A DNA stretch of 6,086 nt from Synergistales bacterium. Lineage in GTDB: Bacteria; Synergistota; Synergistia; Synergistales; Aminobacteriaceae. How positions within the stretch are numbered: the first letter of the stretch is position 1; every line of letters starts with the position of its first letter. Location: assembly GCA_026002715.1 (NCBI GenBank), contig BOCC01000119.1, forward strand, positions 1 to 6,086. Direction: 5' to 3'. Both the position numbers and the translations under genes were made by a program. Below are positions 1-4,838 of the stretch, piece after piece. The notes under the pieces are model-generated. The model made no database searches and had not been told where the DNA came from. It saw nothing but the letters and a program-made list of their open reading frames with translations.

Positions 1-73
1 ATGAACAGCCGCTGCTCAAACGAAGCTCAATCGTGTTTCTTTCCTCCGGTGTGAGATGCTTTTGATTAGTCAT
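1..73 (-). CDS. IS30-family transposase, N-terminal fragment (continues beyond the left edge)
   Basis: Reading the minus strand from ATG at 73-71 gives 24 codons, MTNQKHLTPEERNTIELRLS followed by SGCS, before the window ends. The pattern '(K)HLTxEERxxIExxL' is the characteristic opening of IS30-family transposases, just before their helix-turn-helix DNA-binding domain; the DDE catalytic domain would lie outside the window. The start is supported by a strong Shine-Dalgarno sequence AGGAGG (minus strand, positions 89-84), 10 bases before the ATG. Only the first ~24 residues are visible, so the family call rests on one motif and completeness cannot be judged. The end of the insertion sequence should lie somewhere above position 118, but its partner terminal repeat is off-window so I cannot place it. 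Confidence 0.72.
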   Translation of the reverse strand, partial: MTNQKHLTPEERNTIELRLSSGCS

Positions 74-81
74 AACTAATC
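64..81 (-). promoter_or_regulatory. Hairpin enclosing the start codon of the IS30-type transposase
   Basis: A perfect 7-bp inverted repeat, GATTAGT (64-70) and ACTAATC (75-81), is separated by four bases. On the transposase mRNA the start codon sits in the loop and first stem pair, so folding would hinder initiation. The repeat is seen directly; the regulatory role is inferred. Confidence 0.5.
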
Positions 82-83
82 TT

Positions 84-117
84 CCTCCTGACTTACTTTC
101 AGGGCGTCAGTAGGAGG
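84..117 (-). promoter_or_regulatory. Hairpin sequestering the transposase ribosome binding site; terminator-like on the plus strand
   Basis: CCTCC (84-88) pairs with GGAGG (113-117) and TGAC (89-92 region) with GTCA, leaving a 3-base bulge: about 9 bp of stem. On the minus-strand transcript the AGGAGG Shine-Dalgarno sequence is the 3' arm. A transcript entering from outside the insertion sequence would include both arms and hide the site, a known way (for example IS10 and IS50) to stop read-through from making transposase. On the plus strand the same stem is followed by TTTTCTTCTT (118-127), so it could also act as a weak Rho-independent terminator. Confidence 0.5.
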
Positions 118-260
118 TTTTCTTCTTCAAGATAATTTTAGATGAAACATAGTTTGAGCGAAAGATATATTTTTTCCGGCACAAGAAAAGGACTTGAGAG
201 TTCAAAGTTCTTAACGCAGGAGGTAAGAAACACACAGCCCTCAAATTGATTTTGGTATAA

Positions 261-274
261 CCCGAGTTTTACAG
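261..274 (+). repeat. Left 14-bp terminal inverted repeat
   Basis: CCCGAGTTTTACAG, the exact reverse complement of 485-498. Confidence 0.8.
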
Positions 275-285
275 TTAATGTCCAA

Positions 286-311
286 AAATATGCCGATAAA
301 GTCGGTATTTT
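286..311 (+). terminator. Short stem-loop with T-rich tail inside the inverted-repeat element
   Basis: ATGCCGA (290-296) pairs with TCGGTAT (302-308, one G-T pair) around a 5-base loop, with an A-rich 5' flank and TTTT 3' flank extending the pairing. It lies just inside the left repeat, where it could stop transcription entering the element. It is short, so it is a weak candidate. Confidence 0.35.
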
Positions 312-484
312 CAAGGAGTTATGGCATTTAAGAATTATATAAAAACTTAGATATATAAAAATGCCGTATTTCATTGGTATTACATAGTTTTGATTGATTT
401 CTATGTATCTATGATTTTATATTGAACATGTCGCCTATATTTTTAGTGTTTGCAAGGTTTAATGTGTGGCTTTTTTGAATTTTG

Positions 485-498
485 CTGTAAAACTCGGG
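485..498 (-). repeat. Right 14-bp terminal inverted repeat
   Basis: CTGTAAAACTCGGG, the exact reverse complement of 261-274. Confidence 0.8.
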
Positions 499-572
499 AA
501 ATAAAAAACCGCAAACCGCTCCGTCTGGGCGACGAATTTTTGTTTTCATATATATCAAAGGCAACGCGCTTG

Positions 573-581
573 TGGCATAAT
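573..581 (+). promoter_or_regulatory. Candidate extended -10 promoter for the DUF3791/DUF3990 operon
   Basis: TGGCATAAT (573-581) matches the extended -10 form TGnTATAAT with one mismatch. Nothing close to TTGACA lies 17 bases upstream, which extended -10 promoters tolerate. Transcription would start near 588, giving a leader of about 58 bases that contains the Shine-Dalgarno sequence GGAGGGGAG at 632-640. Confidence 0.4.
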
Positions 582-645
582 ATATTCAAAATAAATCGAC
601 CAAGAACGAGGCGCCGCAAAAGGCGGACATTGGAGGGGAGACAAC

Positions 646-864
646 ATTAATACGGACGAGCTTGAATTCGCGGTGTTTTGTATAGAGTGCGTCGCCGAAA
701 AACTCAACACAACGGGCGGACACGTGTATAAAATGATGACGGACGAGAGCGACACGCTGGATAATTACATCATTCCATGCTATGAGGCGCTCCACACTCA
801 GGGCGAGGAGTACATAGTCCGCGACGTGTTGGGTTACATGGAAGCCCGGAGGGCAAGGCCATGA
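646..864 (+). CDS. DUF3791 family small protein (apparent ATT start)
   Basis: A 72-residue protein (63 if the GTG at 673 is used). The middle and end, including FCIECVAEKLN and YEALHTQGEEYIVRDVLGYM, match the DUF3791 pattern: two helical blocks, then a conserved YExLHxxGxxYIxxDI-type segment. The GTG at 673 cuts into the first conserved helix and has no Shine-Dalgarno sequence. Reading upstream in frame adds a plausible family N-terminus (NTDELEFA) and reaches ATT at 646, five bases after GGAGGGGAG (632-640), with no ATG, GTG or TTG in between. I therefore favour ATT, a rare but known start. Its end overlaps the next gene by four bases (ATGA). DUF3791 has no established biochemical role; its persistent pairing with DUF3990 suggests a partner or antitoxin, which is an inference. 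Confidence 0.75.
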   Translation: MNTDELEFAVFCIECVAEKLNTTGGHVYKMMTDESDTLDNYIIPCYEALHTQGEEYIVRDVLGYMEARRARP

Positions 865-1358
865 TACTGTACCACGGCTCGTACTTGGCAATAGAAAAGC
901 CGAACTTGTCGTTTTCGCGAAGACGGACGGATTTCGGGAAAGGTTTTTATCTCACGCCCATAAAAGAACAAGCGGCTAATTGGTCAAGGCGTTTTCTCAA
1001 AGAGCGGGGACGCGCGGTTACATCTTTATATAGCTTTTTGCAAAGGGCAGCCGTGGAGAAATTGCCCGAAGATTTGAAAATCCTTGAATTTGATACGCAC
1101 AGCTCAGAATGGCTGAATTTTATAACCGCTTGCAGGTTGGGGCAAGAGACCAACGGAGAATGGGATTTGGTTATCGGGGGCGTCGCGAACGACAAAGTAT
1201 TCGACACAATTCAACTTTACTTTGACGGGCTGATAGGCGCGCAGGAGGCGATAGGGCGCTTACGATACAATAAACCCAATTTCCAGTATTGTTTTAAAAA
1301 TCAAAAACTTATTGACAGTTATTTGCGATATTTGTCCTGCGAGGTGATAAAAATATGA
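861..1358 (+). CDS. DUF3990 family protein, ADP-ribosyltransferase-like (candidate toxin)
   Basis: A 165-residue protein with the DUF3990 layout. It opens with LYHGS (residues 3-7) and DFGKGFYLT (24-32) followed by QAxxW (37-41), as in ADP-ribosyltransferase folds where a histidine and a tyrosine hold NAD. It then has WLNFI (84-88), the hallmark DLVIGGVANDKVFDTIQLY block (102-120) with GLI at 123-125, and near the C-terminus RYNKPNFQYCF (135-145). By analogy H5, Y30 and perhaps Q142 would line the active site. That assignment is inferred, as is any ADP-ribosyltransferase activity. There is no signal peptide or membrane segment, so it should be cytoplasmic. GGAGG (848-852) lies 8 bases before the ATG, and four-base overlaps on both sides indicate translational coupling. 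It is probably the effector of a three-gene module. Confidence 0.8.
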   Translation: MILYHGSYLAIEKPNLSFSRRRTDFGKGFYLTPIKEQAANWSRRFLKERGRAVTSLYSFLQRAAVEKLPEDLKILEFDTHSSEWLNFITACRLGQETNGEWDLVIGGVANDKVFDTIQLYFDGLIGAQEAIGRLRYNKPNFQYCFKNQKLIDSYLRYLSCEVIKI

Positions 1359-1642
1359 TTGCCAACAGATACATCCTGATTCACAAGTTGTACGACGTTA
1401 TAAAAGAATACGCAAGCGTTCAAAATGTTCCCCTGCGCGCGGCGCTTGATGTGTTTTACAAATCAAATTTATACACCGAAATACGCACGGGAATTTCCGA
1501 CATGCATTGCCGCAGCGACGGCTATCTCGCTGAGGAATTAATCCGTGAAATGGAACAGTCAATAGAGACAGATAATCCTCAGTGTCAATTTAACGCAGCC
1601 GAACGAGATATAAACGGTTTTAGCGTTGTAGTCCACAATTAA
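1355..1642 (+). CDS. Small protein of the DUF3990 cluster, function unknown
   Basis: A 95-residue, mostly helical protein that I cannot assign to a family with confidence. Residues 1-60 resemble small DUF3791-like partners found beside DUF3990 genes: a helix containing LIHKLYDVIKEYA, then ALDVFYKSNLY, then a segment with DMHCRSDGYLAEELIREME. Its last ~25 residues look unstructured. Translation is well supported: GAGGTGAT (1341-1348), an excellent Shine-Dalgarno sequence, lies inside the end of the DUF3990 gene, and the ATG overlaps its stop (ATGA). The tight coupling suggests that it is made in step with the DUF3990 protein, perhaps as an immunity or chaperone partner. Its 3' end carries the -35 region of the next gene's promoter. 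Confidence 0.65.
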   Translation: MIANRYILIHKLYDVIKEYASVQNVPLRAALDVFYKSNLYTEIRTGISDMHCRSDGYLAEELIREMEQSIETDNPQCQFNAAERDINGFSVVVHN

Positions 1643-1654
1643 GAATGCTATAAT
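1626..1654 (+). promoter_or_regulatory. Strong extended -10 promoter of the Rpn nuclease gene
   Basis: TGCTATAAT (1646-1654) is a perfect extended -10 box (TGnTATAAT). A partial -35, TTGTAG (1626-1631), lies 17 bases upstream, inside the end of the preceding gene. The expected transcription start is near 1661, at most two bases before the ATG at 1663, so the mRNA would be leaderless or nearly so. Confidence 0.65.
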
Positions 1655-1662
1655 TCCAAATC

Positions 1663-2613
1663 ATGCGTAAAAAACGAAAGCCCATAATCAGAATAGACCT
1701 GTTATGGAAAGAGCTTCTAGAGTCTTTTCTCTATTCCGCGTTAGAGATATTTTATCCTGAACTTTACAAGCTGACGGATACGACAAAAGAACCTGTATTC
1801 TTAAATAAAGAACTTCGTATCCCCGGCTCTCGCAGAGGACAGAAGATAGTAGACTTACTCGTCGATATTCATCTTAAAACAGGGGAGATAAAATGCCTCC
1901 TGCTTCATATAGAAGTGCAAGGAACGATTAGGGGAGAGCCTTTTAACGTGCGCATGTATAAGTACTCTTGCCTTATATCGCTGCGCTTGCCCCGCCCTTT
2001 TGTGGCTTTAGCCATACGCACGACACCTAAAGGAGCCACTGAAGAAACATGTTACGAAACAAAGTTCTTGGACTCTGAAACCGTATATAAATACCACACC
2101 GTTTTTATAGACAAGCTGAACGAAGAATATCTTTTGAAAATGAAACACAACCCCTTGGCCATATCCACCCTTGCCGCCGTCAAAATAGCCAAAGCCGGCA
2201 AAAGCGAGGCAAAGCGTTTTGAACAGGCTAAAGAGATGATAAGGTTATTAAAAATGTATGGGTTTCCGTTAGACGTGAGGATGAAAGTAGGATTTTTTAT
2301 CGAAGGCGTATTGAACCTCAGTCTTGAAAATCTCTTGAAAGATTTCGACGAAGAATTTGACGTTTTGTGCGAGGAAAGGAATGAGGACATGTATATACCA
2401 CCGATAGCGAAGAGAGTTTTGACGAGAAAGGCCCGCGAATGGGTAAGGGATGAAGGCAAAATTGAAGGCAAACTTGAAGGCAAAATTGAAGGCGCTTACG
2501 AAAAAGCGCTTGACGTAGCGCGCTCTATGCTCGCTGACGCTATGTCCGCTGACCTTGTTTCCAAGTTCACCGGCCTTTCCGTTGAAGAACTGAACCGGTT
2601 ACGCACGCAGTAG
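1663..2613 (+). CDS. Rpn family recombination-promoting nuclease (PD-(D/E)XK)
   Basis: A 316-residue protein of the Rpn/transposase_31-like family, which are PD-(D/E)XK DNA endonucleases that promote RecA-independent recombination and, in E. coli, give phage defence. The nuclease core is at residues ~15-165. E50 (NKEL), D64 (KIVDLLV) and E84-V-Q86 (HIEVQG) correspond to the family's E, D and ExQ catalytic positions. A helical middle follows, then the family's variable tail with repeated GKxEG (residues ~264-277) and a small C-terminal helical domain (GLSVEELNRL). No Shine-Dalgarno sequence precedes the ATG; instead a perfect extended -10 box ends 8 bases upstream, implying leaderless translation. 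It lies in the same direction as the DUF3990 cluster but has its own promoter. The frame is intact and the length normal, so it looks functional. Confidence 0.88.
   Translation: MRKKRKPIIRIDLLWKELLESFLYSALEIFYPELYKLTDTTKEPVFLNKELRIPGSRRGQKIVDLLVDIHLKTGEIKCLLLHIEVQGTIRGEPFNVRMYKYSCLISLRLPRPFVALAIRTTPKGATEETCYETKFLDSETVYKYHTVFIDKLNEEYLLKMKHNPLAISTLAAVKIAKAGKSEAKRFEQAKEMIRLLKMYGFPLDVRMKVGFFIEGVLNLSLENLLKDFDEEFDVLCEERNEDMYIPPIAKRVLTRKAREWVRDEGKIEGKLEGKIEGAYEKALDVARSMLADAMSADLVSKFTGLSVEELNRLRTQ
2389..2613 (+). CDS. Possible internally started C-terminal Rpn product (RpnS-like)
   Basis: In frame with the nuclease, ATG at 2389 (Met243) is preceded by AAAGGA (2375-2380) at an ideal 8-base spacing. 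It would give a 74-residue protein starting MYIPPIAKRV and holding the GKxEG repeats and the C-terminal helices, with no nuclease residues. In E. coli, rpn genes are known to encode such C-terminal small proteins from within the large gene, and these block the toxicity of the full protein. Here the internal site has a better ribosome binding site than the main start. I see no convincing internal promoter, so it would come from the same mRNA. It is inferred from position and motif only. Confidence 0.4.
   Translation: MYIPPIAKRVLTRKAREWVRDEGKIEGKLEGKIEGAYEKALDVARSMLADAMSADLVSKFTGLSVEELNRLRTQ
2452..2493 (+). repeat. 12-bp tandem repeat, 3.5 copies, coding for GKxE units
   Basis: GAAGGCAAAATT, GAAGGCAAACTT, GAAGGCAAAATT and GAAGGC follow each other without gaps. 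The unit is a multiple of three, so changes in copy number would lengthen or shorten the nuclease tail by four residues without breaking the frame. Confidence 0.85.
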
Positions 2614-2648
2614 ATAGAGTTACGCTTTCCGACAGAAAAGATTTACTC

Positions 2649-2826
2649 ATGGATACCATTCACGTAGTTTTAGCGGTTTACGACCCGAAAGGAGACATAT
2701 TCGAGGCACGCTGGCGTCGTGATGACCTCCGGTTTTCCGCCACTGCTATCGGGGAAAAACTTATGGGCTGTGATCCGAATCACTATATCAATTCCGGTGT
2801 TTTGATGATGAACTTTTCGTGGATCT
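2649..2826 (+). pseudogene. GT8 glycosyltransferase remnant (internal deletion and frameshift)
   Basis: This is a decayed relative of the intact GT8 gene at 4839. The start (MDTIHVVLAVYDPKG against IHVIVSIHDPKG) aligns. An extra base near 2695-2700 then puts the following conserved stretch, YSRHAGVVMTS (intact copy: YSRHAGVVMAS), in another frame. At about 2729 the sequence jumps to the equivalent of intact position 5289, losing about 358 bp that include the DxD sugar-nucleotide/metal site. It then matches again through KLMGCD and YINSGVL. Insertion and deletion together restore the frame, so the remnant stays open to 2876, but it lacks the catalytic core. The upstream CAGAAA is shared too, but the Shine-Dalgarno sequence has changed from AAAGGA to AAAAGA. 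Homology fades at 2808-2826, where hldE-like sequence begins. Confidence 0.82.
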
Positions 2827-3040
2827 GGTGGTCGTATTCGACGAAGACACCCCCACCGAGCTGTTGTCCGAGCTGAGGCCCCACGTTCTTGGCCAAGGGG
2901 GGGGCGACTACAGAGCTAAAGAGCTGTCCGGGTGTGAATTTGTCGAAGAGGTCATCATCCTCCCCTTGGCGAAGGGGCTTTCCGCAACGGAAACGATCCG
3001 CTACGTGGAGAAAACGGAACGTCTTGCTCGCGGCCTATGA
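2817..3040 (+). pseudogene. 3' remnant of a heptose-1-phosphate adenylyltransferase gene (hldE/rfaE2 type)
   Basis: About 74 codons match the C-terminal end of the nucleotidyltransferase domain of HldE/RfaE2, the enzyme that adenylates D-glycero-beta-D-manno-heptose 1-phosphate to make ADP-heptose for the LPS core. Recognisable parts are VDLVVVFDEDTP, ELRPHVL, GGDY, FVEEVIILPL and a family-like SxTETI. The N-terminal half of the domain, with the HxGH nucleotide-binding motif, is missing; in its place is the GT8 remnant, in another frame. The expected VLVKGGDY reads VLGQGGGDY around an 8-G tract (2897-2904), a further sign of decay. No ribosome binding site or proper start precedes it. Its stop is 27 bases before the GT2-GT9 start, so the intact gene probably headed that operon once. 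Confidence 0.8.
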
Positions 3041-3067
3041 ACAGTCGATGTGAGGAGTTGTGTGTTC

Positions 3068-4837
3068 ATGTCTCAAGTTGATGATATTGCGCCTATCGCT
3101 TTGGCCGTCGTGATCCTGACGTTCAATGAAGAGAAACATATAGCCGCCGCCATAGAAAGTGCTTTGCAGGTGACGGATGCAATTGTCGTTATCGATTCAG
3201 GTAGTACGGACAAAACTATTGAGATCGCTGAAAAATACGGCGCTAAAATTTTTTATCGCGCTTGGGATAACGATTTCGCCGCTCAGAGAAATTTTGCCTC
3301 GGACAAAACCGAGGCGCGTTGGTTGTTGCATCTGGACGCTGACGAAAGAATAAGCGCGGCGTTGGCTGTCAGTATAAAAAAAGCGTTGGCTGATGATGGC
3401 GAGGGAAAGAATATCTATACTTTTCAGCGCCTCAACGCGGTTTTCGGACAAAAAATCCGTTTTGGCGCCTATCGTCCCAAAAAAATCAAGAGACTTTACC
3501 CAAGAAGAAAAGCATTTTGGCGGGGGAAGGTACACGAAAAATTAGAGAGCGAATTGCCCAAAAAATTTCTGCCCGGCGAACTGACCCATTATGCCCTCGA
3601 TGATTGGGAGGAGCATGCCCGTAAAAGCGAAAGCTACAGTAGCCTATGGGCTAAAGAAGCCAGAGACAGAGGGAAAAAAATCTCACTTTTTGGCGCGTTG
3701 CTGTACGCTTTTTTTTCTTTTGCCGGGTCGGCGATATTGCGCGGGGGTTTTTTGGATGGCTCGATGGGGCTGGCTTTGTGTCATCTCTCGTCTGCGCATA
3801 CGCTGACAAAGTATCTTAAACTGTGGCAAATGCAGAAACAAAACATATCTCAACCCCAGCCCGGAGACAGAGTTTTGTGGATGTGTTTCGGGGCTTTTGG
3901 GGACATCATCGAAAACATGGCCAACGCTCAGGTTTTTAAGCGGCGTTTTCCTGAAACGCACCTCGCTTTCCTGTCGATTCCCGAAGTAACGCCACTCCTT
4001 CGCAGACAGCCTTACTTGGACGAGGTTGTCGAAGGGGGGAGGAGACCCGTCGGGGTCTTGTGGCGAACACTGCACAAAATAAAGGCAGGTTCTTATCAGT
4101 GGCTCATCAACAACTGGCATCGAGGACTGCACCCTTACCTTTTGAACCGGTTCAGCGGGATTCCTCATAAAATTGGGGAATCTCCCTTCGCGTTTTTGAA
4201 CGGAACATACGAGCTTTTACCTGAGGAGTGTTTTCGGGCGTGGAACCTGGACATTGCTGAGCGGACAACACCGGCCCTTTTTGTGGAGCACTCCGACAAG
4301 GAAGAGGCCAAGTCTATTTTGAGAGATTTGCCGGAGCGGCGGGTCTTCGTGCTGATAGGCTCAAGCCGTCTTAAAAAAATGTGGCCCGCGCAGCGGTGGG
4401 TAGAATTTCTCGGCGCGTTGCTGCGGGAGGGATGGGGCGTTGTTCTGAACGGTCATGGGCCCGTGGAAAACGAGATGGGCCGGACAATCGAGGCAACGCT
4501 GAGACATCCACACCTTTTGAATTTAGTGGACAGGCTTGATTTTTGTCAAATGGCGGCGATTTCTCAGGCCTGCGCGGTCACAATCGGCAACGACACCGGC
4601 CCGTTGCATATGGCGGCCGTGGGTGGCGTTCCGTCCATAGGATTGTTCGCGTCTTCGACCTCGCGGGACGTGGGGCTGCGCATGTCGTGGTTTTTGGAGG
4701 TTTGCGCCGACACATGGGCGAAATCCCGAGGGCAAGAAATCTCGCCGACAAACCCCTTCGCCCTTCTTTCTCTCATGCCCGCGGAGTACGTTTTGAAGCA
4801 GTTTCACTCTTTCATACGGAATCAGAAAGGACAGTAA
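3068..4837 (+). CDS. LPS core glycosyltransferase fusion: GT2 (WaaE-like) + GT9 (heptosyltransferase-like)
   Basis: A 589-residue two-domain enzyme. Residues ~10-255 are a GT2 glycosyltransferase like WaaE/KdtX: VVILTFNEE (14-22), VIDSGSTD (41-48), DADE (90-93) as the metal/sugar-nucleotide site, the WRGKVHE block near 155, and a hydrophobic segment with GGFLDG (~205-250) that usually attaches to the membrane face. From residue ~266 a GT9 domain of the ADP-heptose:LPS heptosyltransferase type starts with WMCFGAFGDII and ends with the donor-binding GNDTGPLHMAAVGG (507-520). Both halves look complete, so one chain could add two sugars to the LPS core on the cytoplasmic side. I chose ATG 3068 (AGGAG at 3053-3057, 10-base spacing). 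GTG at 3050 precedes that site, and GTG at 3062 (4-base spacing) is a less likely alternative. The GT8 gene follows after one base. Confidence 0.88.
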   Translation: MSQVDDIAPIALAVVILTFNEEKHIAAAIESALQVTDAIVVIDSGSTDKTIEIAEKYGAKIFYRAWDNDFAAQRNFASDKTEARWLLHLDADERISAALAVSIKKALADDGEGKNIYTFQRLNAVFGQKIRFGAYRPKKIKRLYPRRKAFWRGKVHEKLESELPKKFLPGELTHYALDDWEEHARKSESYSSLWAKEARDRGKKISLFGALLYAFFSFAGSAILRGGFLDGSMGLALCHLSSAHTLTKYLKLWQMQKQNISQPQPGDRVLWMCFGAFGDIIENMANAQVFKRRFPETHLAFLSIPEVTPLLRRQPYLDEVVEGGRRPVGVLWRTLHKIKAGSYQWLINNWHRGLHPYLLNRFSGIPHKIGESPFAFLNGTYELLPEECFRAWNLDIAERTTPALFVEHSDKEEAKSILRDLPERRVFVLIGSSRLKKMWPAQRWVEFLGALLREGWGVVLNGHGPVENEMGRTIEATLRHPHLLNLVDRLDFCQMAAISQACAVTIGNDTGPLHMAAVGGVPSIGLFASSTSRDVGLRMSWFLEVCADTWAKSRGQEISPTNPFALLSLMPAEYVLKQFHSFIRNQKGQ

Positions 4838-4838
4838 C

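Larger units (their letters stand above)
261..498. mobile_element. MITE-like element or internally deleted insertion sequence, 238 bp
   Basis: Perfect 14-bp inverted repeats bound an AT-rich 238-bp segment. Similarity between the two ends continues imperfectly inward (left TTAATGTCCAAAAATATGCC against right, reversed, CAAAATTCAAAAAAGCC), as in insertion-sequence termini. Inside, AAGGAG (313-318) lies just before ATG at 321, which opens only nine codons (MAFKNYIKT) before a stop. This could be the stub of a lost transposase gene. I could not find an exact target-site duplication: the flanks are GTATAA and AAATAA. The alternative is an ordinary intergenic inverted repeat, but 14 matching bases at 238 bp spacing makes a non-autonomous element more likely. 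Confidence 0.5.
74..645. other. Gene-free AT-rich region with mobile-element debris
   Basis: I see no credible gene here. The short open frames on either strand have no family resemblance. The stretch holds the leader of the IS30-type transposase (to at least 117), unassigned sequence at 118-260, a 238-bp inverted-repeat element at 261-498, and the promoter and leader of the following operon at 499-645. A good AGGAGGT Shine-Dalgarno sequence at 218-224 has no open frame after it, which suggests a gene start lost to insertion or decay. Confidence 0.6.

Noticed and set aside
1..54. Plus-strand ATG at position 1 opening 17 codons
   Set aside because: The minus-strand reading matches the IS30 transposase start with a strong ribosome binding site, which explains this sequence better.
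323..365. GGCATTT / AAATGCC inverted repeat in the 238-bp element
   Set aside because: Only 7 bp with a wide AT-rich loop; expected by chance in such sequence, so not listed separately.
138..374. Minus-strand open frame of 78 codons
   Set aside because: It spans the left inverted repeat and AT-rich filler, has biased composition and no family resemblance.
450..650. Plus-strand open frame of 66 codons
   Set aside because: It starts inside the inverted-repeat element, crosses its end and the operon promoter, is rich in Arg/Lys without any motif, and has no ribosome binding site.
2452..2493. Tandem units considered as a CRISPR-like array
   Set aside because: The units are 12 bp, contiguous, without spacers and in a coding frame. 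No CRISPR repeats were seen anywhere in the window, and no tRNA or rRNA either.
3683..4168. Minus-strand open frame of 161 codons
   Set aside because: It is the shadow of the GT2-GT9 fusion gene, with no family motifs or Shine-Dalgarno sequence.
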